Shown: positions 14,243-19,677 of the stretch, piece after piece
Numbering within the stretch: position 1 is the first letter of the stretch
How the letters are laid out: every line of letters begins with the position of its first letter
Origin: an uncultured Campylobacter sp.
GTDB taxonomy: Bacteria > Campylobacterota > Campylobacteria > Campylobacterales > Campylobacteraceae
Length of the DNA: 19,677 nt
Reading direction: 5' to 3'
NCBI GenBank assembly: GCA_900772495.1
Contig: CAAHEJ010000103.1
Span: forward strand, 1-19,677
Notes under the pieces: generated by a model
Database searches by the model: none
Told to the model about the DNA's origin: nothing
Seen by the model: the letters and a program-made list of their open reading frames with translations, nothing else
Translations under genes and position numbers: made by a program

Positions 14243-15514
14243 ATGGCACAGAATTCAGTTACCCTAACCGACAACCGAAACGGCAAGAGTTATGAGTTTC
14301 CCATACTTGACGGCTCGCTTGGTCCAAGCGTTATCGACATAAGCAGCCTTTACAAGCAAGCAGGTATGTTTAGCTACGATGAGGGGCTTACTTCAACGGC
14401 AACTTGTAAGTCGGACATCACTTACATAGACGGCGAAAACGGCATTTTGATGCACAGAGGCTATCCTATCGAGTGGCTAGCCGAGCATAAACGCTTTTTA
14501 GATGTGGTGCATTTGCTACTCTACAAGTCTTTGCCCGATGAAAAGCGTTTTGAGGACTTTCGCTACGAGCTTAAAAAGCGTTCGTTTATCCACGAGGGTA
14601 TGCACAAGATTTTTGACGCTTTCCCTGACAATGCGCATCCTATGGCGGTTATGCAAGCGGCGGTTTCATCGCTTTCGACTTTTTATCCAGACCATTTAAA
14701 TATGGACATTGAGGCTGAGTATATGGAGATGGCAGCGCGCATAGTGGCTAAAATGCCTACCATTGCAGCGGCTGCTTATCGCTACAAAAACGGCTTTCCT
14801 ATGGCGTATCCAAATTTAGACCGCGGCTTTACTGAAAATTTCTTGTATATGCTACGCACTTATCCTTACGACCATGTGGAGCTGCGCCCTATCGAAGTAA
14901 AGGCACTTGATACTGTGTTTATGCTCCACATAGACCACGAGCAAAACGCCAGCACTTCGACCGTGCGCGCCGTTGGCTCAACGCACGCTCACCCTTATGC
15001 GTGCATAAGTGCGGGCATAGGCGCACTTTGGGGACACGCTCACGGAGGCGCAAATGAAGGCGTGATAAGAATGTTAGAGCAAATCGGCACGCCTGATAGG
15101 GTTGATGAGTTTATCAAAAAAGCAAAGGACAAAGACGACCCATTTAGGCTTATGGGCTTTGGACACCGCGTGTATAAAAACTTTGACCCAAGAGCAAAGG
15201 TGCTTAAAAAATTGCGCGACCAGCTCATCGATGAAATCGGCATTGACACAAATCTCATCAAAGTGGCTTCACGCATCGAAGAAATCGCCCTTAATGATGA
15301 GTATTTTGTCAAGCGAAATTTGTATCCAAATGTGGATTTTCACAGCGGGCTTATCCTTAAAGCACTTGGAATTCCAAACGAAATGTTTGCCGTGCTTTTT
15401 GTCATCGGCAGAACGCCGGGCTGGATAGCGCAGTGGATAGAGCTAAAAGAACAAGAAAGTCTTAAAATAGTTCGTCCAAGACAACTTTATGTCGGCGAGA
15501 AAGAAAGGGTTTAA
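14243..15514 (+). CDS. gltA: Citrate synthase
   Basis: GltA condenses oxaloacetate and acetyl-CoA to citrate, the entry step of the TCA cycle. The 423 residues contain the type II (bacterial hexameric-type) motifs and all three catalytic residues in the expected setting: His267 in GHAHGGANEGV, His308 in GFGHRVYKNFDPRAK and Asp365 in YPNVDFHSG. Numbers run three ahead of the E. coli enzyme (264, 305, 362). MLHIDHEQNASTSTVR is also typical. AAGGA lies seven bases before the ATG at 14243. From memory, gltA followed by cysQ is the order in C. jejuni. The next gene has its own -10 just after the gltA stop. Confidence 0.97.
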   Translation: MAQNSVTLTDNRNGKSYEFPILDGSLGPSVIDISSLYKQAGMFSYDEGLTSTATCKSDITYIDGENGILMHRGYPIEWLAEHKRFLDVVHLLLYKSLPDEKRFEDFRYELKKRSFIHEGMHKIFDAFPDNAHPMAVMQAAVSSLSTFYPDHLNMDIEAEYMEMAARIVAKMPTIAAAAYRYKNGFPMAYPNLDRGFTENFLYMLRTYPYDHVELRPIEVKALDTVFMLHIDHEQNASTSTVRAVGSTHAHPYACISAGIGALWGHAHGGANEGVIRMLEQIGTPDRVDEFIKKAKDKDDPFRLMGFGHRVYKNFDPRAKVLKKLRDQLIDEIGIDTNLIKVASRIEEIALNDEYFVKRNLYPNVDFHSGLILKALGIPNEMFAVLFVIGRTPGWIAQWIELKEQESLKIVRPRQLYVGEKERV

Positions 15515-15524
15515 ACAAAATCGC

Positions 15525-15530
15525 TATAAT
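15525..15530 (+). promoter_or_regulatory. -10 promoter element of cysQ
   Basis: TATAAT lies 11 bases after the gltA stop codon and 20 bases before the cysQ ATG. It lacks the TGn extension and a visible -35, so cysQ may also be served by read-through from gltA. Confidence 0.4.
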
Positions 15531-15550
15531 GCAAGAAGTAAAGGATAAAA

Positions 15551-16351
15551 ATGGACCTAAACTTCTTGCTCAACCTTGCGCTCAATGCCACGCAAAAGGC
15601 TTGTGCGGCGATTTTAGCAGCGAAAAAAAACCTTGAAATTTGGCAAAAAGATGACGGCTCGCCTTTAAGCTCGGCGGATTTAGCTTCAAATGAAATTTTA
15701 TGCGCCCAACTCGCTCAAAGCGGGCTAGCCATTTGCTCAGAAGAGCAGCCACTTGCCTATGAAAAGCGCAAGGATTTAGACGCTTTCTGGCTCATCGACC
15801 CGCTTGATGGGACAAAGAGTTTCATCAAGGGCAGCGATGAATACTGCGTTTTGGTTGCGTTGATTGCTCGCAAACGCCCTATTTTAGCCGTCATCGCTAA
15901 GCCAAGCACAAATGAGCTTTACTACGCTCACAAAGAAAGCGTGCTTTACAAAAACGGCAAACCCCTTTGTGTAGGCAACTTTGAAGCGCACAAAAATGTC
16001 GCTTTGGTAAGCGTGCATCACCCAAACGAAAAAAATGCTGAATTTTTAGCTAAAAACGCGCTTACGCCCACGAAAATCAGCTCTGCGCTTAAATTCATCG
16101 CCTTACTTGACGGCAAGGCGGGCGTTTATCATCGCTTTGAAAACTTACACTCTTGGGACATAGCGGCTGGGGACTTTTTGCTTAATCAAAGCGGCGGTTT
16201 TATGGGGAAATTTAACGCACAATCCTTGCAAAACGCCGCAAATTCAAAGAGCAAAGACGATGATTTTTTAAGCTACAACGAGCAGGACTTTCTTTGCGAG
16301 CATTTTATCGCCCTTTCAAAAGCAAAATTTGCAAGGCAAATCATCATTTAA
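15551..16351 (+). CDS. cysQ: 3'(2'),5'-bisphosphate nucleotidase of the CysQ / inositol monophosphatase family
   Basis: The 266-residue protein has the Mg2+-dependent phosphatase signatures of the family: acidic pair Glu64-Glu65 in CSEEQ, DPLDGTKSFIKG at 83-94, and the closing metal motif HSWDIAAGDFLL with Asp203. CysQ-type enzymes hydrolyse 3'-phosphoadenosine 5'-phosphate to AMP, removing a by-product of sulfate assimilation and related transfers; inositol phosphates are the alternative substrate of the wider family. The GTKSFIKG form points to the CysQ side. AAAGGAT lies six bases before the ATG. The gene follows gltA by 36 bases, an arrangement I recall from C. jejuni. The function is likely but the exact substrate is inferred. 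Confidence 0.87.
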   Translation: MDLNFLLNLALNATQKACAAILAAKKNLEIWQKDDGSPLSSADLASNEILCAQLAQSGLAICSEEQPLAYEKRKDLDAFWLIDPLDGTKSFIKGSDEYCVLVALIARKRPILAVIAKPSTNELYYAHKESVLYKNGKPLCVGNFEAHKNVALVSVHHPNEKNAEFLAKNALTPTKISSALKFIALLDGKAGVYHRFENLHSWDIAAGDFLLNQSGGFMGKFNAQSLQNAANSKSKDDDFLSYNEQDFLCEHFIALSKAKFARQIII

Positions 16352-16394
16352 GCTAAATTTAAACGCCTTGAAATTTAAAAATTCACTTTTTTGT

Positions 16395-16402
16395 TGTAAA
16401 AT
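16395..16402 (+). promoter_or_regulatory. Possible -10 promoter of the periplasmic protein gene
   Basis: TGTAAAAT (hexamer TAAAAT 16397-16402) lies 21 bases before the ATG at 16424, after a T-rich stretch. A strong GGGGGA ribosome site follows at 16415-16420. Confidence 0.35.
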
Positions 16403-16423
16403 AACCATTTTTTTGGGGGAAAA

Positions 16424-17200
16424 ATGAGAATTATTGCTTTATTGCTCGCCTTTTGTGCGTTTTGCTTTGCTAGTGAGGAAGTCGATGAGAGTGAGTTTGC
16501 CTACAAAATCATCATCAAAATCACCGAGCCTGAGCCTTTTGAGCTGATTGATTTAAATCAAACGGGCATTAACACACTCTTAAATGAGGCAGTGTATGAC
16601 AGCTCCAAAGAAACTAGAAAAAACAACAGATATTTGCAGTATGAAGATACGGACAAGGACTTTGTGCTACTCGTGGGCTATGATAAAAATTTGCATTTAG
16701 AATTTAAAAATTTAAACATAAATGGCGATGAATTCGTGAGCAGTATCTTTGAAAAATTTATTGATTTGGCAAATTCTGACAAAAGCGTGCAGTTGCTGAA
16801 CCACCAAAACAACATCTTGTATGAAAACGCTGAAAATTTTGCTATTTTTGATAGGGGTAAAAAATACGAACATTTTGTTGTTTCATCTTTGCTTGATTAT
16901 GAAACGAGTTTTGAGCGAATGTATCTTAAAGCCCCTGATTATATCCTTTTTGTCGCCTTTGATGGCAGTCATTTGCAGGAAAAAAGAAATTGGTTTTACA
17001 CCAAAGAGCTGATATTTGTGAATTTAAACTACAAAATCATTCGCCTTAAAGACAACAAGCTTATCAAAGCCGAACCCATAGAGTTTTCCTTTCGCTTACC
17101 CAAAACAAAAGATATGAGCGAAAAATACAAATTCGCCGCTGAAAAAACGGGATTAGAGCTTCAAAAGTATTTTGCAAAAGTAGCAAAGGATTTGAAGTAA
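16424..17200 (+). CDS. Secreted or periplasmic protein of unknown function
   Basis: The 258-residue protein starts MRIIALLLAFCAFCFA/SEE, a short Sec signal peptide with a likely cut after FCFA. The mature part is acidic at first (SEEVDESEF), then mixed, with regular strands (KIIIKITEP, DFVLLVGYDKNLHLEFKNL, YILFVAFDGSHL) and a helical lysine-rich end (KYFAKVAKDLK). I see no catalytic motif, lipobox, metal motif or membrane segment after the signal. The gene lies behind cysQ and converges on murB. C. jejuni, as I recall, has an unnamed periplasmic protein gene (Cj1680c) at the same place; this may be its counterpart. Its composition is more AT-rich than gltA. Start choice is firm: GGGGGA is four bases before the ATG. 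Confidence 0.75.
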   Translation: MRIIALLLAFCAFCFASEEVDESEFAYKIIIKITEPEPFELIDLNQTGINTLLNEAVYDSSKETRKNNRYLQYEDTDKDFVLLVGYDKNLHLEFKNLNINGDEFVSSIFEKFIDLANSDKSVQLLNHQNNILYENAENFAIFDRGKKYEHFVVSSLLDYETSFERMYLKAPDYILFVAFDGSHLQEKRNWFYTKELIFVNLNYKIIRLKDNKLIKAEPIEFSFRLPKTKDMSEKYKFAAEKTGLELQKYFAKVAKDLK

Positions 17201-17218
17201 GGGCTGGATTTACGCCCT
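17200..17218. terminator. Short hairpin between convergent genes
   Basis: AGGGC (17200-17204) pairs with GCCCT (17214-17218) around a 9-base loop, in the 26-base gap between the convergent periplasmic protein gene and murB. The position suits a two-way terminator but neither side has a T run. Confidence 0.28.
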
Positions 17219-17226
17219 AAATTTAA

Positions 17227-18003
17227 CTAAATCACCACCACTTCGCGTTCTAAATGCAAGCCAAATTCATCAAACACCCTTTTTTCGGCTAGTTCGATGA
17301 GATAAATCGCGTCCTCAAAGCTGGCGTTTTTGACATTGATGAGAAAATTTGCGTGTTTATCACTTATCATCGCACCGCCTTTTTTCAAGCCTTTAAGTCC
17401 CACAGCCTCCACTAAACGCCCTGCAAAATCGCCCTTTGGGTTTTTAAAAATCGACCCAAAGCTCGCTCCGCTTGGTTGGTTGCTTCGCGCACTCTTTAAA
17501 AGCTCATCTTTTTGCGCGTCAAAGCCAAATTTAAGCCTGAATTTCGCGCTAAACATAGCTTCGTTTATGGGGCAAAAGCGGTAAGCAAAGGTGATTTGTT
17601 CGCGCAAAAGCTCATTTTTAGCTAAATTTACGCTCAGCAAATTCGCGCTTATGCACTCATCTTTAAGCCCTGCGTTCATCTTTAAAAGCCCGCCAAGTAG
17701 CCCTGGTATCTTACGCAAAAACTCCAAACCGCCTAAATTTCGCTCTTTGCAAAAGCTGTGGATTTTGCTAGCCCTTGTCGCGCAGCCGATTTCAAGCACG
17801 CAAAATTCAGCATTTTGCTCTAAAATTTCGATAAAGTCAAAGTTTTTTCCCAAAATGCCAAGCGTTTTTGGAGCAGGCGAAATGAGCAAATTATTTGCCC
17901 CGCCTATGATAAAGCCGCTAAATTCAGCCCTTTCATCAAGCACGGCTACTTCGTAAGTCCCGCCTATGCGCACCGAGCTGTATTTGGCAAAGTCGATTTT
18001 CAT
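17227..18003 (-). CDS. murB: UDP-N-acetylenolpyruvoylglucosamine reductase
   Basis: MurB reduces UDP-GlcNAc-enolpyruvate to UDP-MurNAc with NADPH and bound FAD, the second committed step of peptidoglycan synthesis. The 258 residues show the FAD-binding IGGANNLLIS (33-42), EFLRKIPGLLGGLLKMNAG (94-112), the Tyr141-Arg142 pair, and SGASFGSIFKNPKGDFAGRLVE (178-199), which carries the proton donor Ser184. GGAMISDKHANFLIN and the closing LEREVVVI follow. It is short, as in the compact type II MurB proteins of Campylobacterota. Its ATG overlaps the fliQ stop codon in ATGA, so it is translated from the fliQ message. From memory the fliQ-murB pair is found in C. jejuni too. Confidence 0.96.
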   Translation of the reverse strand: MKIDFAKYSSVRIGGTYEVAVLDERAEFSGFIIGGANNLLISPAPKTLGILGKNFDFIEILEQNAEFCVLEIGCATRASKIHSFCKERNLGGLEFLRKIPGLLGGLLKMNAGLKDECISANLLSVNLAKNELLREQITFAYRFCPINEAMFSAKFRLKFGFDAQKDELLKSARSNQPSGASFGSIFKNPKGDFAGRLVEAVGLKGLKKGGAMISDKHANFLINVKNASFEDAIYLIELAEKRVFDEFGLHLEREVVVI

Positions 18004-18266
18004 CGTATGAGCGCGGGGATTTGGTTAAACAGCCCCGTGGTAAAGTCCATCATCATATTCATCATCCACGGCATTATGAAGATAAGCACCACCACGACAA
18101 GCAGGATTTTAGGCACGAAAGAAAGCGTCATCTCGTTGATTTGCGTTGTGGCTTGAAAGATAGAGATGATAAGCCCCGCAAAAAGCCCAGCCAGCAGCAT
18201 AGGCAAAGAAAGCATTAAGGTTATCTTAAAGGTTTGCACGCCCAAAGCCACTAATGAACTCTCCAT
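18000..18266 (-). CDS. fliQ: Flagellar biosynthesis protein FliQ
   Basis: FliQ is a small membrane component of the FliPQR export gate of the flagellar type III secretion system. The 88 residues have two long hydrophobic helices (about 12-38 and 50-73) and the family core PMLLAGLFAGLIISIFQATTQINEMTLSFVPKI at 21-53. The frame is open 15 codons further upstream, but the ATG at 18266 has AAGGTGG just before it and gives the expected first residues MESSLVALGVQTFKIT. The stop overlaps the murB start by four bases, so a flagellar export gene is translationally tied to a cell-wall gene. It appears to be first in its unit. Confidence 0.96.
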   Translation of the reverse strand: MESSLVALGVQTFKITLMLSLPMLLAGLFAGLIISIFQATTQINEMTLSFVPKILLVVVVLIFIMPWMMNMMMDFTTGLFNQIPALIR

Positions 18267-18331
18267 TATCCACCTTTTTGCGAGCTTTTGCGCCGTGTCG
18301 CGCCAAAACAAATCGCCTTAAATTTCGCATA

Positions 18332-18340
18332 ATGATAGCA
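18332..18340 (-). promoter_or_regulatory. Extended -10 promoter of fliQ-murB
   Basis: The minus strand reads TGCTATCAT (hexamer 18332-18337), 65 bases before the fliQ ATG. This is a sigma-70-type element; I saw no convincing sigma-28 or sigma-54 flagellar promoter here. Confidence 0.45.
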
Positions 18341-18381
18341 TAAAAACTTGAATTTGCGCTAATTTTTGAAAAATTTAAGCC

Positions 18382-18461
18382 AAACACGCAAGCAAATTTA
18401 AAAAACAAAGTCCAAACAAAGCTCAAATTACAGAGCTTTGTTTGGAAAACACGCAAGCAAA
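18382..18461. repeat. 15-bp direct repeats flanking the dcuB terminator hairpin
   Basis: AAACACGCAAGCAAA occurs exactly at 18382-18396 and 18447-18461, 65 bases apart start to start, with the perfect terminator hairpin between them. This may be a local duplication or the edges of a small inserted unit. Confidence 0.55.
18397..18446 (-). terminator. Strong Rho-independent terminator of dcuB
   Basis: On the minus strand TCCAAACAAAGCTC (18433-18446) pairs perfectly over 14 bp with GAGCTTTGTTTGGA (18411-18424), loop 8 bases, then CTTTGTTTTTTAAATTT supplies the T tract. It lies about 50 bases after the dcuB stop and insulates fliQ-murB from dcuB transcription. Confidence 0.72.
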
Positions 18462-18497
18462 ATTGCGCTAAAATTTGCCTTTTAAAGCTGGCAAATC

Positions 18498-19677
18498 TCA
18501 CACATATCCAAGTGCAGCGGCGAAAATGTATCCAAAGATACAAGCAGTGATGACACCGACAAGCCCCGGAATAATAAAGCTGTGGTTGATGACGAATTTA
18601 CCGATACGCGTTGTGCCTGAGCGGTCAAATTGTATGGTCGCAAGGTCGCTTGGGTATGTCGGCAAAATGTAATATCCATAGCAAGCAGCCGCAAAGGCTA
18701 CGATAATGCCCGGGCTTACGCCCACGCCCAAAGCCACGGGCACGAAAGCTATGAGTGCCGCAGCTTGCGAATTGACAAATTTAGAAATCAAAAGCAACAT
18801 TACCGCATAAGTCCAAGGATGCTCTTGCACCACGCCGCCAAGGGCGAGTTTAAGCATAGGAATATGCACAGCAAACATAGAATCAGCCATCCACGAGATA
18901 CCAAACACCGCTACCATCGCTATCATACCTGATTTAAAAATCGCATTTGAGCCGATTTCGCTCACTTTCACTTTGGTAAAGATAACCAAAACAGCACCCG
19001 CCATAAGCATAAACATTTGTATGACAGCCACCATAGACATAGGTTTCATCTCGCCTTTGCCGTTGTCAAAGGCAGGGCGCAACTCTGGAAAAGCCCCTAA
19101 AATCGCCACCAAAGCAATCGAACCCAAAAATATCCACATAGCAGCCCACTCGATAGCTGGCAACTTCACGCCCAAAAGCGTTTTGTTTTCGCCATAAACA
19201 TACTCTTTGAATTTTGGGTCTTTGAGCTTTTCTTGGAATTCAGGGTCCTTGTCTAAGTCCTTGCCCCGAAACCACGAGTAAATGCCCACAGCCAAAACGC
19301 CCAAAGCACCGCTTGGAATGGTAATTTGCAGCAAATTTATGTAGCCATCAAAGCCATTCATATGCGGCACGCCTTCTTTTAAAAGCATAGCCGTTAGAGT
19401 TACCACAGCCACGCTCACAGGCGAACAAATAATTCCCATTTGCGATGAGATAGATGAGGCTGCCATAGGGCGTTCGGGGCGAATGCCGTTTTTAATCGCT
19501 ATGTCATAGATGATAGGCATCATCGTATAAACCACATGCCCCGTGCCGCAAAGTATGGTAAGAAACCAAGTAACAAAGGGCGCGAGTATAGTCAAAAACT
19601 TTGGATTTCGCCTTAAAATGCGCTCAGCAATTTGCAACATCACATCAAGCCCGCCGCTAGCAAGCAGCGTAGCACTA
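18498..19677 (-). CDS. dcuB: Anaerobic C4-dicarboxylate transporter, DcuA/DcuB family, C-terminal part (cut by window edge)
   Basis: Dcu carriers exchange fumarate, malate or aspartate for succinate across the inner membrane during fumarate respiration. About 392 residues are present and the reading frame runs open to the window end (SATLLASGGLDVMLQIAER), so the first 50-60 residues are missing; the GTG/ATG at 19643 and 19640 are internal codons. Family blocks are LTILCGTGHVVYTMMPIIYD, RPERPMAASSISSQMGII, YSWFRGKDLDKDPEFQ, LISKFVNSQAAAL, CYGYYILPTYPSDLATIQFDRSGTTRIGKFVINHSFIIPGL, and the closing FGYIFAAALGY. The wording is closer to E. coli DcuB than DcuA as I recall them, though the A/B split is less certain than the family. 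A strong terminator follows the stop. Confidence 0.9.
   Translation of the reverse strand, partial: SATLLASGGLDVMLQIAERILRRNPKFLTILAPFVTWFLTILCGTGHVVYTMMPIIYDIAIKNGIRPERPMAASSISSQMGIICSPVSVAVVTLTAMLLKEGVPHMNGFDGYINLLQITIPSGALGVLAVGIYSWFRGKDLDKDPEFQEKLKDPKFKEYVYGENKTLLGVKLPAIEWAAMWIFLGSIALVAILGAFPELRPAFDNGKGEMKPMSMVAVIQMFMLMAGAVLVIFTKVKVSEIGSNAIFKSGMIAMVAVFGISWMADSMFAVHIPMLKLALGGVVQEHPWTYAVMLLLISKFVNSQAAALIAFVPVALGVGVSPGIIVAFAAACYGYYILPTYPSDLATIQFDRSGTTRIGKFVINHSFIIPGLVGVITACIFGYIFAAALGYV

Noticed and set aside
16354..16377. TAAATTT / AAATTTA dyad after cysQ as a terminator
   Set aside because: AT-only 7-bp stem with a long loop; such words are everywhere in this genome's spacers.
16415..16419. 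G5 tract before the periplasmic protein gene, considered as phase-variable
   Set aside because: Five G is too short for slippage; Campylobacter contingency tracts are usually eight or more, and this one is the ribosome site.

Overview
The window looks like the chromosome of a Campylobacter or close relative (Campylobacterota). AtpB, GatB, GpsA, GltA, CysQ, MurB, FliQ and DcuB all read like epsilonproteobacterial forms. Promoters are mostly an extended -10 (TGnTAtAAT) with no clear -35, as in this group. Several gene neighbourhoods match what I recall of C. jejuni: atpB plus a small membrane protein, gatB next to gpsA, and gltA-cysQ-periplasmic protein beside murB-fliQ. Many genes have more G+C than is usual for C. 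jejuni, so a different species is likely. I did no database search.

Layout: 1-309 (-) is the start of an MBOAT acyltransferase. 472-1038 (-) encodes a small outer-membrane barrel protein. 1154-3172 (-) encodes a TonB-dependent receptor of the copper (OprC/NosA) type. 3328-3846 (-) encodes an O6-alkylguanine-DNA alkyltransferase. 4058-6260 (+) holds a Na/Pi-cotransporter-PhoU protein followed by an overlapping small TfoX-N-like protein. 6444-7312 (+) holds atpB and a TTG-started small membrane protein, closed by a hairpin terminator. 7469-11643 (+) is a tight four-gene run: gatB, a HinfI-like DNA adenine methyltransferase, its HinfI-like restriction endonuclease, and gpsA. 11814-12350 (+) is sodC. 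12351-12900 is a 550-base gap with repeats, hairpins and a T-poor leader. 12901-14097 (+) is a CPA2-type antiporter. 14243-17200 (+) holds gltA, cysQ and a periplasmic protein of unknown function. On the minus strand follow murB and fliQ (fliQ upstream, overlapping by 4 nt), then the 3' part of dcuB, which runs off the right edge.

How the genes fit together: most are housekeeping (ATP synthase, Gln-tRNA amidation, glycerolipid backbone, TCA cycle, peptidoglycan, flagellar export, fumarate/succinate exchange). The main accessory item is a complete type II restriction-modification pair, predicted to recognise GANTC. It sits inside an otherwise conserved gatB-gpsA pair with no visible promoter or controller gene, is lower in G+C in the samples counted, and is bracketed by copies of the sequence around the translation start. 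The OprC-like receptor keeps both halves of the known CxxxM/HxM copper site, and the window also encodes a Cu/Zn superoxide dismutase. I saw no rRNA, tRNA, CRISPR array, transposase or integrase.
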